The translations under genes were made by a program, and so were the position numbers. A model generated the notes under the pieces. That model had not been told where the DNA came from, did not search any database, and worked only from the letters and a program-made list of their open reading frames with translations. Source: Symbiodinium microadriaticum (lineage: Eukaryota; Sar; Dinophyceae; Suessiales; Symbiodiniaceae). From it: 64,000 nucleotides of DNA. Shown piece by piece: positions 12,512-23,705 of this stretch. The DNA is taken from NCBI GenBank assembly GCA_001939145.1, contig LSRX01000456.1:320644-384643 (forward strand), in the 5' to 3' direction. Numbering within the stretch: position 1 is the first letter of the stretch; the number at the start of each line of letters is the position of its first letter.

Positions 12512-13883
12512 ACATCATGCGTGAGTGGAGGCGTCGAAGTCAGCCTGCAGACTCTCCCACGTGAGGCCTCTGCAAAACAATGGCACGAGCAGTCGGAGAA
12601 TCTAATCAGTTCCAACCTGTGGCATTGATCTGCTCGGAGGCGAAAGTAATCTCCCTTTCACAAGGTATCACAAAGGCCTCAGAGTGCACCTGACAGGCAA
12701 AAGGTGGGCTGTCTTCGAGTTGCCAGGTTGGCCGGCGGCATCAATGGATCTTCGAAAAGCTTCTGCAGGCTTCGGGTGGCAGTGCAAACACATAAGTTTA
12801 CAGGTACATAGTCACATAATTACATCCATAATTATGCTCAGTTGTACAGATGCAGACATACATGCATGCATACATATCTCCACAAACCCGCCCCCGCCCC
12901 CCNAAACAAAACAGGCTTGCCACTGAGGCAAGACAGCTCGCTTACACTGCTTACACGCACCTGTGGCAGACCAGGGGATCCTCCTCCTCCAGAGGCATAA
13001 CTCCGCCATTCCCCCTGTCAGTTCCTGCCTGGAATTCGCCAACGATCCTGGCTTCAGCGGAGTCTGCTTGAGCTTTAAAGGCGATGTTCATCTCCGTGAG
13101 TTAGCTTCCTGGTCAATTCCCGACGAGTTCTCCCGGCCGGCTGTCAGAGAAGCAGGCGGGAGCTGAAGAGGCAAAGGGCTGGTCCTCCGTACATCTTCGT
13201 GCGTAGTGCGCTCATCATGGCATCGTGCTGGAGGTGGCCCCAGCTGAATCGCCTTTAACATGTGAGCGCCGCCTTCAAGCTGACACCTCTTCAACCCTCG
13301 CGTGCCGATGTATACAAGTTTAATTACCGCATAAATATAGATGGCTTGTATGTACATGTGTTGGGTTATTGCGAAATACGGGGGGGCACTGGGTGGAGGG
13401 GCTTAGAAATTTTAGATTTTGGAGGTTTAAGAACTTGCTTTTTGATGGAGGCACCGAGCTTGTCATTTATCTCGCGACATCATCTCAGAGCCGAGCCCTT
13501 AACTCCGCCCCCAAGCCGCCTGGGGAAACGAATCCGCCTCTGGGCTCAGGTGAGCATCGTGGCGACCAAGGACTTGCTCTTGGAGGTGCAGTGGAGAGCG
13601 GACAGCTTCCGTACTGTAGCCCCGTACTTGGGGCTCAAGGATGACAGGTGATGTTGACTTCCAACAGCTTCTTTGGCTCAGAGCCGCAAAGCCAATGCAC
13701 CCTGATGCCGGGGCTTGATGCAGACGAGGCACAGACTCAGCATTGCAGGGTCGAACAGTGTTGCAGTGTGGGCTGCTTGAGCAAAGTCCCTGGTTGGTTT
13801 CAGGATGAGAATGCCGATGCAAGCGACGAAAGGGTCCAGCACGTCTTGGAGGCTTCCGTAGCAGTAACAGCAGTCAGTGGCAG

Positions 13884-14633
13884 GTGTGTAGATTTATCGG
13901 AGCACCGGAGGCTTTCAAGAAGTATGACAAGGATGGAGACGGTATGATCGACTTCGTCGAGCTGGGAGCCTTGATGCGGGGCCTGGCTGGTTCAGCAGCT
14001 GAGTGGACGGATGCTTCCATCAAAGTCTTATTGACCGCCATGGATTCGGACAACGATGGCAAGGTGGTGCTGTCGGATTTCGGGGTCTGGCTCTTTGGCA
14101 CCCAGCTCTCCCCCATGGAAGAGTCGAAGCTGAAAACTGCCGAGCTCACTTTGCAAGCCTCCAACGCAAAAGCCAAAGCCCAAAGCAAGGCCGCGGCCAA
14201 AGCCAAAGGCAAGGCCAAGGCCAAGGCAAAGCCAGTGCCGGAGGAGGAGGAGGAAGAGGGAGAAGACGAAGAAGGAGGGGACGACCCTGAAGACGATGAG
14301 GGAGAGGACGAGGAGGACAGCGACGAGTATGACGAGGAGAGCACATTGTTCCTTATGACATCTAGCTCTAAGTGCTCGCACCTGCCATGAACAGAGCACA
14401 GCCCAGCCCACAGCAGTCTCGCCCTCTTCTAAGCTGTATACCTCCTTAAAAGATATCACTGTGTATACCAGTGTCTGATCCAGGACGACGTCGATGTGAA
14501 GCAGCTGAGCATGACCGGCCGCAACGCCTTGTGGCAGAAGCTGATGCCAGCACGTGCTGGCTCGGCGCAGGACGCTGCAGAGCGCATGAAGAGCCTGAAA
14601 CTGGGCTCTTGTTATACTGGATTTATAATTTAG
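13884..14633 (+). CDS. EF-hand protein with Lys/Ala-rich and acidic tail (5' incomplete)
   Basis: The exon starts after a CAG acceptor at 13881-13883 and reads AFKKYDKDGDGMIDF. The first EF-hand loop is DKDGDGMIDFVE (13926-13961). The second is DSDNDGKVVLSD (14043-14078), with Asp instead of Glu at position 12. Both keep the D-x-D-x-D/N-G ligand pattern, so Ca2+ (or Mg2+ for the second) binding is likely. The protein then runs into alternating Lys/Ala (about 14163-14232) and a long Glu/Asp run (about 14238-14340). The frame stops at 14390, but a possible further exon at about 14470-14633 reads QCLIQDDVDVKQLSMTG and GRNALWQKLM before a stop. The upstream start was not found. The exon set could belong to the same transcript as the RelA/SpoT-like frame downstream; this is unproven. 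Confidence 0.7.
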
Positions 14634-14784
14634 GTTACTAAAGATAATAATAATAAGAAGAAGAAAACAGGAACCCATATTATCTAGATCTATTTTAATG
14701 GATCCCTATCATGGTAACTTAAATCAAATCCTTTAACAAGAACCCAGGAAACCTCCTGATCCANTAGATCCCTTTAAAGGGACC

Positions 14785-14804
14785 CCAATTTAGAGAACTA
14801 CCCA
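14785..14804. repeat. Partial copy of the TIR element at 23140
   Basis: TAGAGAACTACCCA at 14791-14804 is the exact complement of the left terminus of the element at 23140-23243. It is preceded by the same GGGACCC-AAT sequence. No matching left end was found, so it is a fragment or solo end. Confidence 0.55.
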
Positions 14805-14907
14805 AAAGCACTAAGCCTCGCCTTCCATATACGGTGCACCCATCGAACACCGAGCGACGAGAGTGTTGGGGCCGCACCTAAGAACTTGGCAAAGCCAACC
14901 CAGCCCT

Positions 14908-15011
14908 ACCTATAGTCTCCATTGTAGTTCCTTGTTTGGGGTTACCTTTTAGGACCCTTACTATAGAAATTGGTTAAACCAAAAAAAGGAACTACAATGG
15001 AGACTATAGGT
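14908..15011. mobile_element. MITE-like foldback element with perfect 26-bp inverted ends
   Basis: Bases 14908-14933 are the exact reverse complement of 14986-15011, so the 104-base unit is a hairpin with a 52-base loop. It has no coding capacity. The stretch at about 14925-14948 (TAGTTCCTTGTTTGGGG...) reappears in reverse orientation, slightly diverged, in the Rab6-like intron at 32381-32403. No clear target-site duplication is visible. Confidence 0.85.
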
Positions 15012-15104
15012 AAATCGCCAGTTCAGGGTTTAGGCAGACTAAAGGGCTGCTGTAAGGGTTACTACAGGGCTACTATGAAGGTTAGTGGTTTTAGACTTTG
15101 GTTT

Positions 15105-15300
15105 AAGGGTTTAGGGTTTTAGGGCCCTAAACCCTAAACCCTAAAACCCTACAAGCCTAAACCCTAAACCCTAAAACCCTAAACCCTAGCTCTGGGGAGT
15201 GGAGGGATTGGAGGCGGCTCACAGTAAAAATTGACGGGCTAGGGCTAGGGTTTAGGGGTTTACGGGTTTAGGGGTTTAGGGTTTAGGGTTTAGCTACTAA
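15105..15300. repeat. Telomere-like foldback repeat
   Basis: A short TTTAGGG block (about 15105-15125) is followed by CCCTAAA units (15126-15188), a 49-base spacer and TTTAGGG units (about 15238-15294). The C-rich-then-G-rich order is the same as at 3981-4268. Confidence 0.85.
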
Positions 15301-15555
15301 CAGCCGAGCCACCAATACATATCTTCTGCGCACCCCTCGACCCACAAAAACGAACGTATAAAAGAACCTTGGGCCTCTTACTAGATGATCATAGTCGTAA
15401 ATATGAAAAGAAGACATTTCTCATCAAAATCCCGTCTGGAAAAGCTTAGGAATCTGAGGGTAGTAACCGGTAGTGGCGATACTGGTAGAAGTAGCGAATA
15501 TATTCAGCATGATCTATGCACATGACTATACCTGGTTGGAAGTAGGACATATATG

Positions 15556-15600
15556 CCATATATATATATATATACATATGTATATATATATATATACTGT
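15556..15600. repeat. (TA)n tract
   Basis: Nearly pure alternating TA, interrupted by two ACATA/ACTG steps. Confidence 0.9.
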
Positions 15601-15737
15601 ATATATCTTTATTTATTTATTTGTATAGCTCCTAGTGTAAGTTTAACCTCAGGTATTCCCCAAAGCATGGCCTCCAAGATGCCATTGAACAAGCCTTGTA
15701 GAATCCCGCAGAAACCCCCCCAAAAGCCTTGATATAC

Positions 15738-16003
15738 GTTTGATGATATAAATCCTGAACTACCCATAATAACCGTAAACCCTAAACCCTAAATCCTAAA
15801 TCGCAAACCGGAAACCCTACACCCTCAACCTAGCCTAGCCCAAAGTCCCCCAAGTTTCGAACCCTAGAGTTTCTCCAAGCTTAGAGGATTTAGGGTTTAG
15901 GAGCTAGGGTTTAGGGTATTTAGGGTTTAGGGCTTTAGGGGAGATATACCAAAATTCTCGTACTTTAGGGTCCTGAAGGTAGTGCAGGATTGATATCATC
16001 AAC
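15738..16003. mobile_element. Foldback element with telomere-like arms
   Basis: The left terminus (15738-15764, GATGATATAAATCCTG core) and the right terminus (15978-16003) are imperfect inverted repeats. Inside them, CCCTAAA-type units (about 15774-15830) and TTTAGGG-type units (about 15885-15945) form further complementary arms. The terminal sequence recurs in the element at 45964-46061. Confidence 0.75.
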
Positions 16004-16133
16004 CGTAGGTTTCGTTTCGAAGCCCTCCAAGGTCCCCCCCCCAGGCCTGGGGGTCTGGGGTTTGTCGGAACACCCGCCGCTCTGATCCAAAGCGACCGGA
16101 AGATCACAAGCACGCCCTTCTCTACTTGCAGAA

Positions 16134-17725
16134 CCATGCTGGAGCCGACCGAGAATTGGACGGAGTCGCCCCCAAAGGCGCCGACCGCAAGAAAGCTCCT
16201 GGGCTGTTGCTAAGGGATTTTATTTAAGTTACCATAATGGGGATCTATAGTAAAACCCAGGCTTTGTCATGGCTGAAAGCTGCTATGTCGAAGATCAGTG
16301 ACGGCGAGAAGTCCTATCAGCTGCCAGTAAAATGGCTGATTGCAAACTGGAGGCTGTGGCCCGATCCAGACAGGAAGGACGAGGAAGGCTTCCAGGACTT
16401 GAAGGCTTTGGCAGTCAAGAAACTCGATGGCATCGGCGTCAAGTATGAGAAGCAGTACGTCGAAAACAATATTGGCCAAGAGCTGGGATTCATCGGTGAG
16501 GACATCGAGATCAAAAAGAGGCCCAGGCAGGATGAGCACATAGTGATGCCAGAAGAGAGGTTGGGCCTGGAAGAGCAGGACGATGATGAGGATGACTACA
16601 GGATGTCTGAGGCAGCCTACATCGTCCTGTTGCTCAGTGCGGTGCATGCAGTCGACCATCTCTTTCAAGACAAAGCAAAGGAGATCTGTGAAAGCGTTGG
16701 TGGATCCGTCCGCGCCCCTCCTCCAAAGGGCTTCATGCGGATGTGGGCCAAGCTGGACACAGACCACGCAAAGGCTGCATCCCCCAAGGCGGCCGAGAAC
16801 ATCGACACGAATCGAGTGGCCTGGATCTTTCAGGAGCCGAAGCAGCTCAGAGACGCTTTTGCCAAAGCCCAGGAGGTCTTTGGCCCTCCTGTGAGGATCA
16901 AGAATGGTTACGATCCCAGCTTCGATGCTCTGTCGGACACCAAGGGCTACCGTAACATCCTGGCGAATTACCGCTTCATCCCGGGCCTTACCTGGGGAGA
17001 TCTCGCGGGTCGCAGCCCAGAGCATGCGGAGGCCTCGAAGAAGACCAACGCCGCCTGGGACAAGTTCCGGTCGACGCCTCAGGAAAAGTTCCCGAAAACA
17101 AACCCTCCGATCAACCTTTCGCCTTATCTTGGGGGGGAGGGGGTGGTTGTCTAGTTGGCTGCTTTCTTCAATTTTGCCTTTGCGCCAGCAGAAACAGCCT
17201 GGCGATTTTCGCGCCGTTCCGCCGCCTCGGGTTTACTGCCACACTGTTGGTGTGCAGATGCTCAGAAGTGTGCGAGCCCTGGAAATCAAGACTTGTCAAG
17301 TCGGGCATCCCCGAAAAGAGTCAACTTAGGTTCGTGTGATTGGAATGTAAATGCATGTCATTCTGTGGGGGGGAGATGAGAAGAATCACGACTTGTGGCT
17401 ATACTGATGGACGAAGGTCACCCAAAGTCGGGCCCCCTTAACCAAGCAGATAGTTCTCAGGCAACTGCTCCTCGACACTTACCTGAACATGGGGTTCATT
17501 GATGAGGCCAGCATGGACGACGAGCTCCGACAGTATCTCAAATGCTGCGATGCTGCTCGACGCCACTACTGCTCCAAGAAAATGCGAAAGGAGCCAGTGG
17601 CCATTGTCGTTGAGATCCAGTACATGCTGCAGTGTTACTTCGACATGCGGAAGTACACGCATACCTGGTACAAAATCGTTCGGGCAGAAGAACCCGAAGC
17701 CCTCGTCTTGGACTACAACTCCTAG
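16134..17725 (+). CDS. RelA/SpoT-like nucleotidyltransferase-fold protein (5' incomplete)
   Basis: A likely exon follows a CAG acceptor at 16131-16133. A long frame then stays open to 17154, with its first in-frame ATG at 16237, and a last exon from about 17452 ends in a stop at 17725. The long frame gives about 300 residues with even amino-acid use, so it is probably coding. Its C-terminal part has the order DTNRVAWIFQEPKQL, a V-R-I-K-N step, and DTKGYRNILANYRF. The last exon then gives IVVEIQYMLQCYF and YTHTWYKIVRAE. This order (substrate-like strand, V+K motif, G-Y-R-D/N, C/V-E-I-Q, H-x-x-Y-K) resembles RelA/SpoT-type synthetase folds. I do not see enough catalytic residues to claim (p)ppGpp synthesis, and the family call is inference. 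The intron joining the two parts lies between about 17090 and 17451. Confidence 0.6.
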
Positions 17726-18553
17726 TGTCCTAGAGTTAACGCCCAGCATCTGGGGACAGCTTATGATTAGCAGACGCTGCCTAAGGCAACGTCTCTCTGC
17801 CATGCTCGAAATTTATAGATGCCCAGATACAGCGCTCTCTGGGGACTTCCAGAGGAAGTCCTTCTGTGGAATCGTTAGGGGAATGCCGCCGCGGCCTTGC
17901 CGCCCCGCCACGCGCCTCGGCGTCCTGGCTCTAGAGACCGTGCCCATGAAATCGTCGTAGAGACCTTCTCTTTGTGCCCTGCAACAGCCGTGCTTGAGAT
18001 GCATCGCCTTGATGCATCGTGAGCCAGGTTCAGAACCTCAGCTCCCACCCAGTCTTGGCCGACGGCAGGCCGAGCGGCCTAGCGGCCCAGAGCGCAGAGA
18101 TGTGCAGAGAACTGGCAGAGATCTCTGGCGATCAGGCGACTCGGCAGGTCCGAGGTCGGCAAGCTTTCGGTCGGCGGGTCCCTTGAATTCATGGCCAAGG
18201 CACCGCGGATCGGATCGTTGTTGTTGGGTGGGCTCCGAAAAGCGTTCTTTGCCCTGTCGGCACAGGACGGAAGCCTCTTGGAATTCAGGCTGCGAACAGC
18301 GCAGCAACGCTGGAGCACCGGCCGAAAAGCTTAGTCTTCCAAGCGCTGCATCGACTGTTTCAATCTCCATATGGGTGTCTGTGGGTCTGTGGAGATAGCG
18401 CGGGCTGATGGCTCGGTCAAGCAGAAGCGCCGGCAGCTGGCATGTCGCTCCCAAGTCTTCTAGAAGGGGCTCAAGACGCGCTTAGCTTCGCGGCTTAACG
18501 GCAAGGCCTCAAGGATTCAGATACGAAGCGAAGCGAAGCGTTTCCTTTCCAGC
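17726..18553. other. Intergenic region, nothing recognised
   Basis: Frames present are short and overlap on both strands without motifs. An AAGCG tandem run (AGCGAAGCGAAGCG) sits about ten bases before the DnaJ start codon, at about 18525-18540. Confidence 0.5.
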
Positions 18554-20384
18554 ATGGCGGATCCCAGTGGCTACTACGCTGTCCTTGGCGTGGACGGCCT
18601 ACACACGGATGCAACTAATGCCGCTTGTGTCCGCTCTACTTCTAAGGTTTCGCAGACGGCGAGTGAGGCGGATGTGAAGAAGGCTTATCGGAAGGCCCGG
18701 CAAGATCTAAGACTGATCTCCGCAACTGCAGCCCCGGCCCCTGGGACAGGAAGCTTTGAAGTGGCATCCGGATAAGAACCCTGACAACAAGGCAGGCGTC
18801 AGGCATGGTCCCAGTGACCCAGAGTGGTCCTTGGAATGTTCATCTGCAGGAGGAAGCCGAGAAAAAGTTCAAGGCCGTTGCAGAGGCATCAGAGATTCGA
18901 AGATTCGAGAAAAGAGAGAGTGCCGAGTGCCGAGAAGCTCCGTTTTGGAGGCCTACGAGGTACTGTCTGACCCCCAGAAAAGAGCAGCGTACGACCGTGG
19001 CGAGGCCGGGCTTCTTTTCTGTCGCTTCCCCCCCTCGCAACTCGACCATTTCTCCTGCGGAGAGGCGTTCGATGGAAGTGGCATGGGTGGGTTCCACTCT
19101 GGATTCAACGGTGCCCCGTGCTATGCTCCACGCAAGCAGCACAAAGACTCAGTTTTGTCAATCTCGCAGGGGATGCTTTCAGTGTCTTTGAGCAGGCAAG
19201 GATGAGTTCACAGTCTTCCCGTGCTTTCTTCTCTCTCTCTCTCTCTGGTTGACCCTCCCTCTTCGCTCCATCAGTTCTTCGGTGGCCGCAATCCATTCGC
19301 CGAAATGGATCGGACGCCGTCTCAGCATCAGGCACTATCGCCACTTTAGGACCCTGCGATGGGAGCAGGATGAGAAGCTTCGCAGCTACTTGGCCTTGCC
19401 AAGGATGTTCGAAGAGATGCACAGGGGCTCCAGGCAAAAACTTGGGTACAGTAGTGAGAAGACTGCGCCAGCGCGTCACTTCGGGGAGAGTCGCGCAGGT
19501 CTGGGTCTGGGTCCGGGCGTGCGAGGTCCAGCTTCGGCCCTTTCCTCGCCTCTGAGTCGAGTGTCTTGACGTTGGGATCCCCCCCTCCCCCGAGGAGCCT
19601 TCGACGACCCTTTCTTCTCGGGTGGCTTCGGCCTGGGCCTAGTGGGCCTAGCGGGGCTTTCAGAGGTTTTCTTCGGACGGTATGAGCCCAGGCGGTGGTG
19701 CCGGTGGTGCATCCTTCAGCTCTTTCAGCAGCTCCATGGGCGGCGGGAGTGGAGGCGTGCGGTTCGGTTCTTGGGCCAAAAAGAGCTGCAGCAGCTGCCA
19801 AAAGCCTGTGAGGCATGATGACCAGCACGACGACAACCACCAGGACTCAGTGTATCTCCTATCTCTCTGGCGTGGCGTGCTGCGACGTGACCCGAGTGGC
19901 AGGATTGTGAACGGTCAGAAGGTCACAGTCACCGAGAAGACGGCTCCTTCCTGAGAGGCTCAGGGCAGACAGCGGCAGAGCTGGGTCTCCTCCCCAGGTC
20001 CGCAAGCCGGATGGTACGGTCGAGACCACAAGAAGCGAGTCCAAAGGGGATGGAAACGGCGCAAGCGGTGCAGGCGGCCCCTGGGCGCGACTTCCTGGGA
20101 TGCCTGCCTCCGTGCCTCCGTGCTGTGCAGGAATGCTCGGCTCCGGCTTCGATAGCTTCTTTGGAGGCGGTGGCAGGCACCTGGAGGGGCGAAGAGTGCT
20201 CTTCTTGGGCCTTGGGCTTCACCTTTTGCTTTTCGAAGCCGTTTTGGGAGGCAGCAACCTTTCGGCCTCGGATGGTCGGGATCAAAGATCATCTTTCGCT
20301 ATCAATGGACCAGCATCGCTTGCTGAAGCTGCTCTGCAGGTGAGCTGCTGCCGATGCCGCGGATGCAGGCTGGAATGTCTCTGA
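18554..20384 (+). CDS. DNAJB6-like Hsp40 co-chaperone, multi-exon
   Basis: The ATG at 18554 opens MADPSGYYAVLGV. J-domain exons follow at 18656 (TASEADVKKAYRK), 18750 (EALKWHPDKNPDNK, carrying the HPD triad that stimulates Hsp70 ATPase), 18850 (EEAEKKFKAVAE), 18951 (AYEVLSDPQKRAAYDRGE) and 19065. Introns placed: 18593-18655 (GA-AG), 18695-18749, 18792-18849, 18886-18950 and 19005-19064 (all GC-AG), 19111-19169 (GT-AG) and 19196-19274 (GC-AG). Later exons read DAFSVFEQ, FFGGRNPFAEMD (19275), DPFFSGGFG, a Gly/Ser/Phe-rich stretch (about 19682-19750), GRIVNGQKVTVTEK and, after GC-AG intron 19943-19997, VRKPDGTVETTRSES. This G/S/F linker plus the R-I-V-N-G-x-K segment is the DNAJB6/DNAJB2 arrangement, not the Zn-finger DNAJA type. 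The frame stays open to 20384, but the true stop could be earlier through another intron. Confidence 0.9.
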
Positions 20385-22515
20385 GCCAGCGCCGCGGGGG
20401 TTCTAGTCGCCTCAGCTGTCTTGAGGCGGCTCTCTTGCTAGAGGCGTGGCAAGATCCTGGGCGCTTGTTTCGAATTCGTTTGGAGAGATACGCGAAGTGT
20501 GCTGAAGCGCACTTCTGTTCTGCTGGTTCGACCTTGGTTTTCCTTAACGAAGAGGTGCGAACCGCGAGTGGACAGGTCTAATTCGCGCAACGCTCGAAAG
20601 ACCAGAGACTGACCCGGCTGCGTTCGGTCCGCACAGGTGACTGGTCGCAGTTTGCTCGCGGTACTCTCCTTGAGAACAAGATGTATCCATGACTCAGTGG
20701 ACCGCTGCTTCGGTAGTGTGCTGAATTTGCCATGATGGCTTCGCTGAGAAAGGCTGGCTGTCCCATCCCTGTTGCGGCGTGTTGCATGAATTGCAATGCT
20801 CGAAAAGCTTAGCCCCATGCCCCCATGAAATGCAGAAGAAGAGACTTCGCAAGACTTACATAAGATGGTGACTTCGATTACCGGAACATGTTACAAACAC
20901 CAAGACATGACAGTTATTCGCCGGCCCCGCCTTCGGCTGCCAAATGAGGAATCGCCAAGGCCCCCTATTTCAATTTGCGCGAGTCGCCTTTGGCAGGGCT
21001 CATGTGCGCGGCGTAAGGATGTTACACGCCTGTTTGTTGCTTCGCACGACACTGTTAACAACGTCGAAGTGTCCCAGCATAGAATGCAGACCTTCTGCAC
21101 CTCACGCAAGCCAGGTCGTGCTTTTGCAGCCTGGTGTGACCCACGAGGAGGGCGGTTAGGTGAGGAAAGGTGCAGTGAGGAAAACGAAGCGAGAGTCGTT
21201 GCACTCTACCTGACGCAACCGGGCTGCGGAGAGACAGTCAGGTACAGTAGCGGTCAATCATACAAGGAGCGCAAGTTAATTCGACCCGTGACCGTAACTC
21301 TCATACAGCCACCGACCACGGACTCACTATGAGTTGTTTGCAAACCGCCAAGCAGCTTGCCGAAACATCACGTGCCGCGCTCGGGCTCCTACAACTCGGC
21401 TCAGACTGACATGACATATGCGAACTCGCACACATTCAAAGAGCAGCAAGCCACGGGTCATGCGTATTGCAACCTCCGCCAAAGCCAACGAAGACACCAT
21501 CGGGCTGTAGCAGCTCGCGAGCTCCCTGCCTGTGATGGCGCGCGGCCTCACAAATTAAGGCCGTTGCCGCATTGCCGGCTGCCAACACTCGGAAGGTGTA
21601 TGGGTCAGGCAGTTGAAGGTCGCAGTGCAAAGGAAGCTTCTTCATCGCTTTTCATTCTCAGTCTGACGGGAAGTAATTGGTGGTAAAGCCTCCAGAAGCT
21701 GTTGAACCTGCTTCAGGCGATGTGAAGTGCAGAGGTGGCCTAGCATAGGCCAGTGACCGTTTTTGTGCCTGGCCTGTACTTGGATGCTTTTATTCCTTCA
21801 CGAGAACATGTTTGTTTCCATCACACGAAGTTTCATCTGCAGCCGTGCGTGGGCTTGCAGAGTTGCAGCTCGCATGTGGCTGCGTCGTTTGAGAAGAGAA
21901 AGCGAACGTCTCAGCGATCTCTGAACAGCATTGCACCGGTCCAGACTTTGCCAAACAAGAAGCCACGTCTGCCCAAGTGAGGTCATGTCTCGCTTCAGGA
22001 GACGGATCCATGTTAGTTTCCTGCTGCTGTATGCAGATGTGGTGCCGTCCTTACTGATGTCTCCGACCATTCACAAAAAAACACATCGAAGCAATTGCTG
22101 AGTTGTCTGTTCTGCACAAGTGTTCGTCTACAAGTTCTTCGTAGTTGTGAAGCGCTGTCCATCTCAGACGAACATGACTCGTCAACCTGTTCATGTCGCT
22201 CACAGACTGACACTGACTGACATGTTTTGCGCGAGACGACCCACCGCCTCCTTCTCGAAACCCCCCCTGGCTGGGGGAGTCTCCTAGCTCCTATACTTAC
22301 CTCCTCAAGAGATCGGAGCTGTGGCGCACGGTACCCTTTGCGTCCGCAGTGGAGGGCTCTTTAAGCAGGGTTTCGCTGGCGCGTTCACGGGCCAAGGTGA
22401 CTGCAATCCATGAGGGCCCTGGCCATGCATCAAGGCAAAACCGGCGAAAGTGGCGAAAGTCAAAGGGTGCAGTTGCATGGACGTTGAAGCGATTGCTTGT
22501 GCTGCTTTGTGGCTA
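20385..22515. other. Region without a recognised gene
   Basis: Frames up to about 155 residues occur (for example 20865-21332) but none has a motif I know, and composition resembles the surrounding non-coding sequence. Confidence 0.45.
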
Positions 22516-23705
22516 TGGCCAGGCACGAAGCGCCTATAGACGAACTCATGCGCCGGGACGGCTTTCGGGCCGCTTGGCATCAGCCGGTTCTTGCTGACGA
22601 AGCGTTGCAAGAGAAAGTAGCTCAACACCCGTGTGCCGTCACGAGATCATGCGAGGTTTCCAGCCGCCCGCTGAGCAAGACATCCCGAGCAAAGGACGTG
22701 CAAACATATGGGGTTTTTGAAAACCAGTCCTTGAGGGCGACTGGGCAGCGACTGGCAGGATGATGCAGCGGCCATGCCCATCTCCGAACAGGTGCATGTT
22801 GGGCTTCCGAAGATCCTTTTTTCCACACTGGGTCTTCCTCTCAATTCAGTATGTCCCGCCCATGAAAACATGCTCTTTCAGGGTGCTTGCACGCGCGGCT
22901 CATTCAATACTTCTCCATAGAAAAAATGCGGCAAGATAGTTTCGGGAATCTAGAAGAAAAGACGAAGTTTCAAGAGGTTCCAATGTGATGGTGTGCTGGT
23001 TGCGATTGTAGTCAGTTTCGGATGATTCGAGTCCACAGCGAGACCGTAAACAAACAGGGCCCTTGCTCGTGTTTTGATTCATGTCTCGCAGGCTCAGAAA
23101 GACTTCAAGGCCGTGGAGGCGAAGAGAAGATCCTACATTTGGGTAGTTCTCTAAATCAGGGTCCCTGTTTAGGTCCCCCAATATAGTACGGCACCCTTAT
23201 AAGAAGGACCCTACGCGGGGACCCTAATGTAGAGAACCACCCATTTCCGCTCCTTCTGCAGGCCGTCCTGGCTGAAGGCACGCCTGTCCGACTGCCGGAC
23301 TTGGACTCCGACTCTCTTCAGGCCGGATGCTTATAGGCTTAGACTTCTGCGGACTGCGGACAGACATGGCGAGAGCCGTGCTCCATGAAACGCCAGGAGC
23401 GCTTGGGAAGGCATGGGGATGCCGCCTTCATGCAGCTTCAGATTCTAGCTGCTGGCCCAGCCTTCACATATTGGAGGAAGCTGCAGCCTGAGGTCTCGAC
23501 CCGAGAGGAATCCGATGCCCGATGCCTGAACGGGGGGGGCAGCCTGCGGGATCTCAGAGAGGCCGCTTCAGTCGCTTTTCAGGCGCTTCTCCAGGAGAAC
23601 GCTGGTGCTGCGCCGCCCTATGGGCCTTTGGGTCTGGGCTCCCTGGGGTCCTTCTCCAACTTCGGCTCCGCGGTCTGGCTGCATGGATATATCCGGTCTT
23701 GCTGA
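22516..23705 (+). CDS. Unrecognised candidate gene (possible exons)
   Basis: A frame from an ATG near 22516 reads MARHEAPIDELMRRDGF with mixed, protein-like composition. About 1 kb downstream a second frame (to 23705) reads SLRDLREAASVAFQALLQE and a Gly/Leu/Ser-rich segment. A further fragment near 23735 reads AEAFEMGYGPGMSSG. They could be exons of one gene, but I recognise no domain and cannot place the introns. A MITE-like element sits between them at 23140-23243. Confidence 0.25.
23140..23243. mobile_element. MITE-like element with 14-bp terminal inverted repeats
   Basis: TGGGTAGTTCTCTA (23140-23153) and TAGAGAACCACCCA (23230-23243) are inverted repeats with one mismatch. The centre (23176-23199) matches 29209-29232 exactly in reverse orientation, so a second copy lies at about 29174-29278. 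No coding capacity. Confidence 0.8.

Larger units (their letters stand above)
10511..13883. other. Region without a recognised gene
   Basis: Several frames of 80-170 residues exist but none has a recognisable domain. One (about 11193-11444) holds a polyglutamine run followed by a hydrophobic stretch ending in a stop. Another (11802-12197) contains LADLY-like hydrophobic sequence. The frame at about 13499-13650 may hold an upstream exon of the EF-hand gene. The base at 12903 is undetermined, next to a C run. Confidence 0.4.

Noticed and set aside
13874..14344. Minus-strand ORF of 156 residues, Ser-rich
   Set aside because: It is the antisense of the EF-hand exon and its acidic/Lys-Ala tail; the + strand has the EF-hand motifs.
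16267..17025. Minus-strand ORF of 252 residues
   Set aside because: Antisense of the well-composed + strand frame with RelA/SpoT-like motifs; it has no motif of its own.
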